Positions 17,893-27,443 of a stretch of 64,000 nt of DNA are shown here, in pieces. The stretch covers positions 1 through 64,000 of the forward strand of contig NZ_AORV01000002.1 of NCBI RefSeq assembly GCF_000350485.1, written 5' to 3'. Within the stretch, counting starts at the first letter, position 1. Every line of letters begins with the position of its first letter. The notes beneath the pieces are model-generated. The model was not told the DNA's origin. It ran no database searches and worked only from the letters and a program-made list of their open reading frames with translations. A program made the translations under genes and the position numbers. Source of the stretch: Ruminiclostridium cellobioparum subsp. termitidis CT1112. GTDB taxonomy: Bacteria; Bacillota; Clostridia; Acetivibrionales; DSM-1351.

Positions 17893-20800
17893 CTACAAAT
17901 AAGCTTCTATTTTATGAACTTTTCCGTCGTCAATCAGTTCAAACCTGTTTCCTTCAACAGTTAATCCGTCGGAAACCATTTTCTTGACATTTGTATTTTG
18001 ATGACTTTCGTTCTTTACGGTTATTTCGTATACAGCCGTACCAAAAGTGTATTTGACAGTATATCCGTTCATTTTCTTAGGAATGCACGGATCGATCATC
18101 AGATAATTTCCCTGCTTCCTGATTCCTAAAATATGCTCTATCCCAATACGGTACATCCAGCCTGCGGCACCGGTATACCAGGTCCAGCCGCCCCTCCCCT
18201 CATTGGGATAAACGGCATATACGTCGGCAGCCATGACATAGGGCTCTACCTTGTAGGTCATCCGTTCCATACCGGTTCTGGAATGGTTGATGGGATTGAT
18301 CATGTCAAACAACTCCCAGGCCTGTTCTCCGTTTCCAAGTCTTGAGAAAGCATATATCACCCAGGTGGCAGCATGGGTGTACTGGCCTCCGTTTTCCCTG
18401 ACTCCGGGCAGATAGCCCTTTATATATCCCGGATTCAGTTCACCGTCATAAAAAGGCGGAGTGAGCAGCTTGATCAGGCCGTTCTTCCTGTCTATCAAAT
18501 ACTTCTCCACGGCGCTCATGGCTTCTTCGACCCTGTTCTCCCTGGCGGCTGCCGATATGGCAGCCCAGGATTGTGAAAGGGAGTCGATCTTGCCTTCATC
18601 GTTTCCTATAGAACCCAGAGGTGAACCGTCGTCAAAATAAGCCCTCCTGTACCAGCTTCCGTCCCAGGCCTCCTTTTCCAGTGCTTCAATTATTTTTTCG
18701 GCTTTTTCCCGGTATTCTTCCGCTCTGCCTTCATCTCCCATATACTTGCACACCGGTATCATACGCTGCAGAACACAATACAGGAACCATCCAAGCCATA
18801 CGCTCTCACCCCTGCCGTTGACACCAACCAAATTCATGCCGTCATTCCAGTCTCCGCCTCCAATCAGCGGAATACCATGTGGACCAAACCCCAGTCCCTT
18901 TTCAATGGCTTTGATACAGTGCTGGTATACGGTTCCGCGTTCTCCTGCCAAAGACGGTATTTCATATCTCTCGTGCTCATTCTCTCCCAGAAGAGGAGAA
19001 CTCAAATATGGTTCAGCAATATTTAATATTGAGTAATCACCTGTAGCATTGATGTAGTCACAGGTTACATACGGCAGCCAGAGCAAATCATCGGAATACC
19101 TGGTCCTGATACCGTTGATCCTTTGTTCATGCCACCAGTGCTGCACATCCCCTTCAATAAACTGGTGCCTGCAATGCAGTAAAATCTGATTTTTAGTGAT
19201 ATTGGGCATGGTGTATACCACAGCCATTACATCCTGAAGCTGATCCCTGAACCCAAAGGCTCCGCCGGCCTGATAGTAGCCCGATCTTGCCCATAGCCTG
19301 CAGGAGATCACCTGATACTGTAGCCAGCCGTTAAGCATAATATTTACTGTTTTATCGGGAGTGTCAACCTGAATCTGCTTTAGTCTGCCTGTCCAGTTCT
19401 TCTTAACCCTGTCAAGCTCGGCAAGAGCCTGATTTTCAGATCTGAAATTATCAATCAGTCCTTTTAACTGTTCCGGTCTGTCCTGCCCGAAAAGGAAAAC
19501 AATATGCCTGGTCTCCCCGGGCATAACATGAATCCTGGTCTTAATAACAGCGCAGGGATCAAGTCCTGCTCCCACCGTACCCTTTAAATCGGTTCTCATT
19601 CCTTCCGGGTTTGATAAATCCATCTTTTCGCCGATGAATTCCAGTCTGTGCCCCGTGTAGCTGATCTGGGTCCCGGAGCAGCTCAAAAAAGCACTTAAAC
19701 CGCTAAAGTCTGGACTATACACATTATCTATCAATAACGAGGCCAGTTCATCCTTAAATCCGGTGACTATATAAGGAGTTGTTTGTCCAGGTTCGGTTCC
19801 AAGCACCGGCTTTAAATAATAGGCTGCATCCACTGCCGCCTCTGCTTCAGAAATATTTTTCAGCTTCAATATGCTTATTTTCACGGGAGCTTCAGCAGCA
19901 GTGAACTGTATCAGCTCCTGCTCCAGGCCGTGGCTTTTCTGAGAATAGACCGTATACCCAAAGCCATGACGTATTATATATGGATTCTTTTGCCTAACGG
20001 GCAGCAGTGTACAACTCCAGACAGCAGCATTCCCGTCCTTGTGCAGATATATGATTTCTGAAGGCGGGTCCAGGACAGGGTCGTTTGCCCAGGTCGTCAG
20101 CTTGTTCTGGCTGCTGTTCCGATTCCAGGTATAGCCCCCGCCGGCCTCGGTACAGATAAAGCCGAAGCTGTCATTGGCTATGACGTTTGACCAGGGCGCC
20201 GGCGTTGTCTCTCCTGCCTTGAGGCAAATCACATATTCCTCACCATTTTCGGTGAAGCCTCCGATTCCATTGAAAAAATTCAACTTTTCGGTTATGCCGG
20301 CAAGTTCGTGTTCACCGGTGTGGGTCTCTTCGGGCTGGATTTCACCAGTCTGGACTTCTATATGGGCAATTTCTCTGGCAAATTCACTTTCAGCCGATTT
20401 TACGGCGTACTTCGCGATTTCCCCACGCCTGTTTGCATTCACTGCCTGTACTATTTCATCCGAATCCAGAGCTTCATCTATAAAATCAGCCACTCCGTCA
20501 TCGGCATTGATTATTAACTTTGCACAGGTAAAGAGCAAATTTCTCTGTCCGGGAGTCATCTGCCTTGTATTTCTGATGAATATTCCGCCCCTCTTATCTA
20601 TCAGATCACAGGAACGGCCTGAAACAGCCAGGTCCCTGATCATATCCAAAATCGGCTGTATATACGACTCTTCATCTGTTATAAGGATCACGAGGTCAAA
20701 GCTTATACCCTTTAATCGCATAAAATCATGTAATTTCAGGGTCCAACGGATCTCTTCAAAACTGTCCCGGTTATGCACTGTCACAAGCAGTATGGGCAGA

Positions 20801-23800
20801 TCCCCCGAAATCCCGAAAGGCCACAGGTCCGACTGGCTGAGGTTATTCCTCATAATATATTGGGCCTGGTTTCTCCTGACGGTACCGTATAAAAGTTTTG
20901 GAAGCAGCTTAAAGTAAGCCCGTTCATCATTGCCGCTGATATTTATGAAGCCGGCTTCAACAACGCTCCGTGTCCAGGCCATTTCAATCACTCTGTCGGC
21001 AGCGCTTACATCACTGTACTTCTCAAGCATGTCCAGGGCGGCACGTCTGGTATCACAGGTACCCATTGCAAAGTTGACCACGACAGATTCACCGGGATCA
21101 ATGCGAACTCTTATTCTAAGGCTGAAGACCGGGTCAAGCACCGGGCCCACAGAATTTGTAAGAGGCTGATCCGGATCCATAGCCCTTGGAAATGCAAGAC
21201 TTCTGTTTCTTCCAATAAACTGTGAACGGTCGGTCTCAAACTCTATATTCCCTTCCATAACACCATTTGTTGATACTGTGTGATAACCCCAAACGGTCTG
21301 CTTGACATCGTCCCTCTTTCTTCTCATGGCCAACAGGCCCTTATACTCACTCATATATTCAGTCTTGACGAATAGTTTACTGAAAGCGGGATGAGCAGTG
21401 TCCGATTCAGGCTGTGTCAGTACTACCTCCATATAGCTTGTCAGTTCCACAGTCCTTTTTGCTCCGCTGTGGTTATGGATGCTTACCCTTCTGATTTCGG
21501 TATCGTCCTCGGCACTTACCAGTACCTCGGTATTTGTCTCAATGTTCCCTTCTCTCCTGATATACTCCGCCTTATGAGGCGAGAAAATGACCTTGTATAT
21601 CTCGGGTACACTGCTGGTAGGATTAAAGGTTGTTGACCAGAAATCGTTGGAATTTACATTCCTCAGATAAATAAACGCGCCGCTGCTGGCCATATAGTCG
21701 CCGGACCACCTGTATACCGCAAGGGAGTGGCATCTCGCAAACCCGCTGCCCCTGTCTGTGAGCATTACATTATAACTGCCGTTGGTCAAAAGATGCAGGT
21801 TTGGTACAGGCTCAAGTCCGGTGAAGCTGCGGATTACAATTTCCTCTGAATTTGCCTGTTTCCGGTAAGTGAACATGGGTTTTTCCCTATGCTCCTTCGA
21901 AATTACCACATGTGCTGGGAATTTCTCCTGAATCAATGAATCCACCGCTTTTATCTGGGGATTTGCATGAAACCTCTGCTGCATTATGTCCTGCCTGAAG
22001 AAATTAACCAGGGCCAGCATACTCATTCCCTGATGATGAACCATGTAGCTCTTAACTATTGCGCATCTTTGTCCCTCATCCAGCCTTGAGACGGTAAAAT
22101 CCAGGGCCTCATAAAGTCCAAACCGTCCCTCTGCTCCGAATTCCCTGAGCCGCTCTATATTCTCCCAGCATTGCCTCGGTGCTATATCAATTGCCATTAC
22201 CGTAGCATAGGGTGCTATGACAAGATCATTAATCAGCCCCCGCTTAAGTCCCAGATGAGGGACCCCAAAAGCCCTGTACTGGTAGTTTAGAGCTATATCA
22301 AACGCATGGTAGCAGGATTCCGAAATTCCCCACGGAACATTTTTACTCCGTCCGTATTTGATCTGGGTGTTTACTACAAAGCGATAGGTCTTCTCAATCA
22401 GTGTATTAGGATAGCTCTTTACAACCAGTCTTGGCATCAGATACTCGAACATGGTGCCCGTCCAGGATACAAGTCCCCTGTCTCCGTCAACCCGGGTCAA
22501 TTTCCTTCCCAGCTTGAACCAATGCTGTTTTTCCACCTCTCCTTTTGCTATTGCAATCAGACTGGTCTGCCTTGCCTCGGATGCAAATAAATCGTAGTAG
22601 GATTTGCTGGGGTGACCCTCCTCAACATCAAAACCGATTGCAAATAAATTTCTCCTGGGGTCATACAGGCTTTTAAAATGCATACCGTCAATCAAAGACC
22701 GGATTCTTTTTCTCAATTGTTCCCACTGAACCTTAAGTTCTTCTATATTATTGAATTTATCAAAAAGCTCTTCTCCAAATTCCAGATGCAGAGCCTGGTA
22801 TACGTCAAGAGCCGCAGTAAGCTTCCTGACCCAATATCCTCTCTTGCTTTTCTCATCAAGCTCCGAAAGATATTTTGCAAGCGTTTCGGTCAAATGTCCA
22901 AAACCTCTCTCAAGCCTTTTACTTTCCTCTGTTTGAGATCCATCCGGTGTATTTTCATCAAACACCAATTTTCTCAGGACTTCTGTTTCGAAATACGGTT
23001 TATCCCTGTCGATTTCACTGTTGCAAAGTTCAAGCAAATCAAGGAAAGCCTCCAGGTGCACTGCCTGGTATATGGGTTTTTGCCCATACTGCCCCAGTCC
23101 CTCATCGAGTACCATTAAATATCCGGCAAAATTTCCGCTGTCTACGGTAGATATAAATTTTGGGCGCAGCACCTCAAGATTGACGGTATTATACCAATTA
23201 TAGAGATGGCCGTTCCACTTCTGCATTTTTTCAATTGTATCAACAGTGTTGCCAATCCTCTGCAGCAAGTCAATGGAGTTAATATATCCCAGATCTCTTG
23301 CAGCAAGGTGGGAAACCATCAGTAACCCAATGTTTGTTGGAGATGTACGGTGCGCAGCTCCTTTATACGGCTCCTCCTGATAATTATCGGCCGGAAGGAA
23401 ATTTTCCTCAGGACCGGCAAACTCATCGAAATAGCACCAGGTTTTTCTTGCCAGTAATCTGAGCTGATCCAAACATTCCTCGGGAAGGCTTTCCCTTTCC
23501 TTACCTGACGGTTTGCTTATATAAAACGCCGCCCAGGGCGAAAGGAGCCACAGTATAAATGCTGCGAAGGCCAGAGGAAAGTATCCCTGGTACATGTATC
23601 TGACGGCTAACAGTACTGCAGCGCCGTATATGGGCGCAAACCACATCCTTCTGTAATAGCTTGGCAGATCATTCTTTAGTGCCAGCTCCATATCAGCAGC
23701 GGTTACCCATTCCAGAAGGTTCTTCTTTGTGGCAAGAACCCTGCCAAGGGTTTTAATTATGGCATTGGCCATCAAAAAGGCCTGGTACGGGGCAAAGGTC

Positions 23801-26478
23801 AGCATCAGGCCAACCTGCAGCAGTATTGCATTCAAGCCTGTGATTATTGTGGCGCTTCTTTTTGCCACATAAATTCTGTAGTCACCCACAAAAATAAGAT
23901 ATACAAAATAGCTCAATATTGGTGCGCATAAGGAAAATAGGCTTAGCCAGATCCAGCCGCTGGTGCTTTTGGGCAGCACAAGCAGGCTTAAAAGTATTAT
24001 AACCGCCATTACAGGATATACGAGGCTTCTTCTCAGGTTATCAAACATCTTCCATTTTGAAAGCAGTGAGAGCTGATTTCTGCCGAAGATCCAGGGCAGC
24101 AGCTGCCAATCCCCTCTTGTCCACCGGTGGAGTCTCATCATGAAGGAATTGTACTTTGCAGGGTAACCGTCTATCAGCTCAATATCTGTGACAAGTCCTG
24201 TTCTCAGATAGCTGCCCTCCAAAAGATCGTGACTGAGCACAGTATTCTCGGGAATAACCCCATCCAGTGCCTGTTGAAAAATATCCACATCATATATACC
24301 CTTGCCGGTGAAAATACCTTCTCCGAAGGCATCCTGATATACATCCGAAACAGTTGTGGTGTACGGATCAATACCGCCCTGTCCGGCAAATATTCTGGTA
24401 AAAGCCGACGAGCCGGCACTTTCGATATTGACATCAATTCGCGGCTGGAGAATACCATAGCCTTCTGTTACTATGCCCTTTTCAGGGTCAAAAACTGCTC
24501 TGTTCATAGGATGCGCAATTGTTCCCACCAATTGTCGCGCAGCCTCCAGAGGCAGTTGAGTGTCGGCATCCAGGGTTATGACATATTTCACCTGGGGAAT
24601 TTCTTCAAGTTTGCAGCTGGTAAACACGTAACTGGTATTCCTGTCTCCCCGCAGTACTCTGTTAAACTCTACGATGGCTCCCCTTTTTCTCTCCCAGCCC
24701 ATCCACTTCTGCTGTTTTTCATTGAACTGCCTTTTTCTGCACAGGAAATAAAACACAGGTTTGTCCTGACTGCCGTATTTGCTGTTAAGCTGTTCTATCC
24801 TGCCCATTGCACTGCTGATTATTTCCGCATCCTCAGGCATTGTCTCTTCATTTGTGTCTTTAAAATCCCCAACCAGGGCAAAATAAATATTGCTTCCTTT
24901 ATTGGCCAGATAAAATACCTCCAGATTGTTAATCAAATCAAGAGTTCTTTTTACATTTGGAACCAGGGTCGGAACAATAACCATTGTGGACATTTCCCCG
25001 GGAATCCCTTCCTTGAGCTCCAGCTTCGGAAACCGCGCAGGAATAATTATTCTGCTGAGAAAGCTGTTGACCAGGGCAGTGGCAATTTCACTTGCGGGAA
25101 TCAAACCCAATATGCCTATGACCAATACTAACAAATAAGAATAGCGTGCTTCACGGTTTAAACCGGAAACCACAGGTATTGCCGCAAAGATTAAAGACAG
25201 CACAATGACGGCTGCAATAAAAATCTTAACGGAATGTTTCTTTACAAAGGGTGTATATTCGTCTTTCTGCCCGCTCTTTTTATTGAATTCACGGTATAGC
25301 CTGTTTCGTCCCTTACCGATCAAATAATACCCTACATGATTGTCTGGAATGCCTGTATCTCCCGGGTTATTGGCCTCGGCCGCAAATCCGCAGCTCAATC
25401 TTGCAATATTTATTTCGGTGGTCTTATATTTTTCAGCAAGCTCTACTATGACATTTCTGTAGTAATTCCTGGAGTTAAAATCCATCCTGTTGTAAATGCC
25501 GGAAGGGTCTTGCTTTAAAATCCTCTCCACCTCACTGAGGCTCTCAAACAATGCCGTACTGTCATAGCCTGCCAGCGACCGGAGGCTGTTGATGACATTT
25601 CCGGTAGAGACCTGGATAACAGCCTGATTATGGTGATCAATAGAAATATAACTATCGGTGTTTGCACTTTTCTGAACCAGTATGCTATCTATGCAGTCAA
25701 TCATCCAAAGGGTCTTTGAACCCTCTTTTCTCAGCTTTTTGATCAGAAATTCCACAAAGGCAGGAGATAAGTCCTCAAGTCCTGTAATTTGGTCTTTAAA
25801 TGCATCACAGTCATGCTCAAACTCTTTTACCAGTCCGGCTATCTCCTGGGCCTTGTACCAATCCCTGCGGGTGGAGTTCATCTTGTCGCATACCACCCAG
25901 AGCTTCTCCATTAATGCGGCTTTCACCATAAGTGTAAGCATCCACAGCTCTTCAATTGAGAGAAAGGTATACCTCTGGTATGCCGTTATAAAGTCTCTGA
26001 TTGTTTTTTCATTTGCATTTCCGTCCACATGGGAAACAATCTCAACCGCGATGGAATATATTCTGGGAAAGCCCCTGTAAGTACCTTCAGCGATTACAGG
26101 CACCGCTTTTCTTATTTCATTCAGCTCTTTAACAATAATGCCCTTCTGTTCCTCTATAATATAAAAATTGTCCAGCAGCCATTCTGCCGCAGGCGGAATG
26201 GGAAATGAAGAGGAAGCATCCCTGTTCAGATTTTCATAAGTGTCCAGTATATTTTGGAATTTTGCTTCAATCCGTTTTGAGACCCTGCCTATACTCCGTT
26301 TTTTTATCAATGTCGTTTGGGATTTTGCAAGGGCTTCGGCATGTCTTTCAAGCTCATCATTGCACAGGGCAACATCCTCTATCTGAAACTCAAAAGAGGA
26401 GTGTCTGTCTATCCATATGATCAATGCCGCCAGTATTGCAGTCAATAAGATTATAATGAGAAAAATCCATATATTCAT
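17893..26478 (-). CDS. Giant cyclic beta-1,2-glucan synthase-like protein (GT84 plus GH94 regions)
   Basis: A 2861-residue membrane enzyme. Family members polymerise glucose from UDP-glucose and trim or cyclise the chain. An N-terminal helix is at residues 3-24. Two further helices lie near 410-475. A glycosyltransferase domain has LDADTQLPLEAA near residue 635 and RWTRGDWQ near 785. A helix cluster follows at about 830-980. A glycoamylase-like region contains HHQGMSML near 1480. A carbohydrate-binding/phosphorylase-like half ends with the GH94 signature GGGDWNDGMN near 2543, where the Asp is the phosphorylase acid. The size fits NdvB/Cgs (about 2800). It is monocistronic with its own terminator. 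A 1,2-beta-glucan product is inferred from the family. Confidence 0.88.
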   Translation of the reverse strand: MNIWIFLIIILLTAILAALIIWIDRHSSFEFQIEDVALCNDELERHAEALAKSQTTLIKKRSIGRVSKRIEAKFQNILDTYENLNRDASSSFPIPPAAEWLLDNFYIIEEQKGIIVKELNEIRKAVPVIAEGTYRGFPRIYSIAVEIVSHVDGNANEKTIRDFITAYQRYTFLSIEELWMLTLMVKAALMEKLWVVCDKMNSTRRDWYKAQEIAGLVKEFEHDCDAFKDQITGLEDLSPAFVEFLIKKLRKEGSKTLWMIDCIDSILVQKSANTDSYISIDHHNQAVIQVSTGNVINSLRSLAGYDSTALFESLSEVERILKQDPSGIYNRMDFNSRNYYRNVIVELAEKYKTTEINIARLSCGFAAEANNPGDTGIPDNHVGYYLIGKGRNRLYREFNKKSGQKDEYTPFVKKHSVKIFIAAVIVLSLIFAAIPVVSGLNREARYSYLLVLVIGILGLIPASEIATALVNSFLSRIIIPARFPKLELKEGIPGEMSTMVIVPTLVPNVKRTLDLINNLEVFYLANKGSNIYFALVGDFKDTNEETMPEDAEIISSAMGRIEQLNSKYGSQDKPVFYFLCRKRQFNEKQQKWMGWERKRGAIVEFNRVLRGDRNTSYVFTSCKLEEIPQVKYVITLDADTQLPLEAARQLVGTIAHPMNRAVFDPEKGIVTEGYGILQPRIDVNIESAGSSAFTRIFAGQGGIDPYTTTVSDVYQDAFGEGIFTGKGIYDVDIFQQALDGVIPENTVLSHDLLEGSYLRTGLVTDIELIDGYPAKYNSFMMRLHRWTRGDWQLLPWIFGRNQLSLLSKWKMFDNLRRSLVYPVMAVIILLSLLVLPKSTSGWIWLSLFSLCAPILSYFVYLIFVGDYRIYVAKRSATIITGLNAILLQVGLMLTFAPYQAFLMANAIIKTLGRVLATKKNLLEWVTAADMELALKNDLPSYYRRMWFAPIYGAAVLLAVRYMYQGYFPLAFAAFILWLLSPWAAFYISKPSGKERESLPEECLDQLRLLARKTWCYFDEFAGPEENFLPADNYQEEPYKGAAHRTSPTNIGLLMVSHLAARDLGYINSIDLLQRIGNTVDTIEKMQKWNGHLYNWYNTVNLEVLRPKFISTVDSGNFAGYLMVLDEGLGQYGQKPIYQAVHLEAFLDLLELCNSEIDRDKPYFETEVLRKLVFDENTPDGSQTEESKRLERGFGHLTETLAKYLSELDEKSKRGYWVRKLTAALDVYQALHLEFGEELFDKFNNIEELKVQWEQLRKRIRSLIDGMHFKSLYDPRRNLFAIGFDVEEGHPSKSYYDLFASEARQTSLIAIAKGEVEKQHWFKLGRKLTRVDGDRGLVSWTGTMFEYLMPRLVVKSYPNTLIEKTYRFVVNTQIKYGRSKNVPWGISESCYHAFDIALNYQYRAFGVPHLGLKRGLINDLVIAPYATVMAIDIAPRQCWENIERLREFGAEGRFGLYEALDFTVSRLDEGQRCAIVKSYMVHHQGMSMLALVNFFRQDIMQQRFHANPQIKAVDSLIQEKFPAHVVISKEHREKPMFTYRKQANSEEIVIRSFTGLEPVPNLHLLTNGSYNVMLTDRGSGFARCHSLAVYRWSGDYMASSGAFIYLRNVNSNDFWSTTFNPTSSVPEIYKVIFSPHKAEYIRREGNIETNTEVLVSAEDDTEIRRVSIHNHSGAKRTVELTSYMEVVLTQPESDTAHPAFSKLFVKTEYMSEYKGLLAMRRKRDDVKQTVWGYHTVSTNGVMEGNIEFETDRSQFIGRNRSLAFPRAMDPDQPLTNSVGPVLDPVFSLRIRVRIDPGESVVVNFAMGTCDTRRAALDMLEKYSDVSAADRVIEMAWTRSVVEAGFINISGNDERAYFKLLPKLLYGTVRRNQAQYIMRNNLSQSDLWPFGISGDLPILLVTVHNRDSFEEIRWTLKLHDFMRLKGISFDLVILITDEESYIQPILDMIRDLAVSGRSCDLIDKRGGIFIRNTRQMTPGQRNLLFTCAKLIINADDGVADFIDEALDSDEIVQAVNANRRGEIAKYAVKSAESEFAREIAHIEVQTGEIQPEETHTGEHELAGITEKLNFFNGIGGFTENGEEYVICLKAGETTPAPWSNVIANDSFGFICTEAGGGYTWNRNSSQNKLTTWANDPVLDPPSEIIYLHKDGNAAVWSCTLLPVRQKNPYIIRHGFGYTVYSQKSHGLEQELIQFTAAEAPVKISILKLKNISEAEAAVDAAYYLKPVLGTEPGQTTPYIVTGFKDELASLLIDNVYSPDFSGLSAFLSCSGTQISYTGHRLEFIGEKMDLSNPEGMRTDLKGTVGAGLDPCAVIKTRIHVMPGETRHIVFLFGQDRPEQLKGLIDNFRSENQALAELDRVKKNWTGRLKQIQVDTPDKTVNIMLNGWLQYQVISCRLWARSGYYQAGGAFGFRDQLQDVMAVVYTMPNITKNQILLHCRHQFIEGDVQHWWHEQRINGIRTRYSDDLLWLPYVTCDYINATGDYSILNIAEPYLSSPLLGENEHERYEIPSLAGERGTVYQHCIKAIEKGLGFGPHGIPLIGGGDWNDGMNLVGVNGRGESVWLGWFLYCVLQRMIPVCKYMGDEGRAEEYREKAEKIIEALEKEAWDGSWYRRAYFDDGSPLGSIGNDEGKIDSLSQSWAAISAAARENRVEEAMSAVEKYLIDRKNGLIKLLTPPFYDGELNPGYIKGYLPGVRENGGQYTHAATWVIYAFSRLGNGEQAWELFDMINPINHSRTGMERMTYKVEPYVMAADVYAVYPNEGRGGWTWYTGAAGWMYRIGIEHILGIRKQGNYLMIDPCIPKKMNGYTVKYTFGTAVYEITVKNESHQNTNVKKMVSDGLTVEGNRFELIDDGKVHKIEAYL

Positions 26479-26512
26479 ATATGTATATCACCATTTATAA
26501 AAATTTTTAAAA

Positions 26513-26574
26513 AAATAGTACTAATTAGATTCTTTAGATATATTGCCCCAAATTCAGAATCTTTAGTACTATTT
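26513..26574 (-). terminator. Terminator after pflA
   Basis: A 10-bp perfect stem (26513-26522 with 26565-26574) continues inward with a second 7-bp stem (26527-26533 with 26556-26562). On the minus strand it is followed by seven T, a strong intrinsic terminator between pflA and the glucan synthase gene. Confidence 0.88.
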
Positions 26575-26635
26575 GTTAATATTTTTATTTATAGTGATCA
26601 ATATGGCTGACAATGGCCCTGGCCTTCAGAAAGAA

Positions 26636-27361
26636 CTATTCTTTCCTGCCGGTGGTCAAAATATTTTTCGCCTTCTCCACCTCTTCCTTTGTAGGTGTGG
26701 GAACCCCTTCCAGCGGGTAATCAAGACAGAGCTTTTCCCACTTTTCCTTTCCCATGGTATGGTATGGCAGCACTTCTATTTTTTCAATATTTTTAAAATT
26801 CCTGAGATAATTATAAGCCGCCATAAGGTCTTCTTCAGCGTCAGTATAACCGGGAACCAGAACATACCTGATCCACACAGGCTTGTTGATATCGGCCAGG
26901 TATTGCGTAAATTGCCTTATCCTCCCGTTTTCAACTCCTGTCAGCTCCCTGTGCTTTTCCTCATTTGCCTGCTTCAGATCCAGCAGCACCAGATCGGTGT
27001 ATTCAAGCACTTCTTTTACATCCTCCAGATTGACATACCCGGAAGTGTCAACAGCTGTATGAATACCCTGCTCCCTGCATTTTTTAAACAATTCCCCGAC
27101 AAATTCAGGCTGTATCAACGGTTCCCCGCCGCTTACAGTTATCCCGCCTCCTGAAGAATCGATAAAATTCCTGTACTTTTTGACTTCGCTTACAATCTCC
27201 TCCGCAGTATAGAGTTTTGCACCCTCCGAACTCCAGGCATCTCTGTTGTGGCAATATTTACAGCGTAAAGGACAGCCCTTGAGAAAAACTATAAACCTGA
27301 TGCCTGGTCCGTCAACTGTGCCGAAGGTTTCAAAAGAATGGACCCTTCCTTTTATCTCCAT
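26636..27361 (-). CDS. pflA: Pyruvate formate-lyase activating enzyme (radical SAM)
   Basis: A 241-residue glycyl-radical activase. The radical SAM cluster motif CPLRCKYCHN (CxxxCxxC) is near residue 30, followed by GGGITVSGGEPLIQPEF, which binds S-adenosylmethionine. It abstracts a hydrogen from the Gly of PflB. The ATG at 27361 has GGGGG 7 nt upstream; the open frame extends 23 codons further without a better RBS. It lies 82 nt after pflB, the usual order, and ends in a strong terminator. Confidence 0.95.
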   Translation of the reverse strand: MEIKGRVHSFETFGTVDGPGIRFIVFLKGCPLRCKYCHNRDAWSSEGAKLYTAEEIVSEVKKYRNFIDSSGGGITVSGGEPLIQPEFVGELFKKCREQGIHTAVDTSGYVNLEDVKEVLEYTDLVLLDLKQANEEKHRELTGVENGRIRQFTQYLADINKPVWIRYVLVPGYTDAEEDLMAAYNYLRNFKNIEKIEVLPYHTMGKEKWEKLCLDYPLEGVPTPTKEEVEKAKNILTTGRKE

Positions 27362-27443
27362 AATATTACCCCCTTTGCCATTACGAATACCGGGTTTGAA
27401 TGGTGAAGACATACCGCTCTCCTCCACCATTCAAGCCAACATG

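Noticed and set aside
24127-25131. 334-codon plus-strand frame inside the glucan synthase gene
   Set aside because: Antisense shadow of a clearly coding region with recognised motifs; no RBS and no domain.
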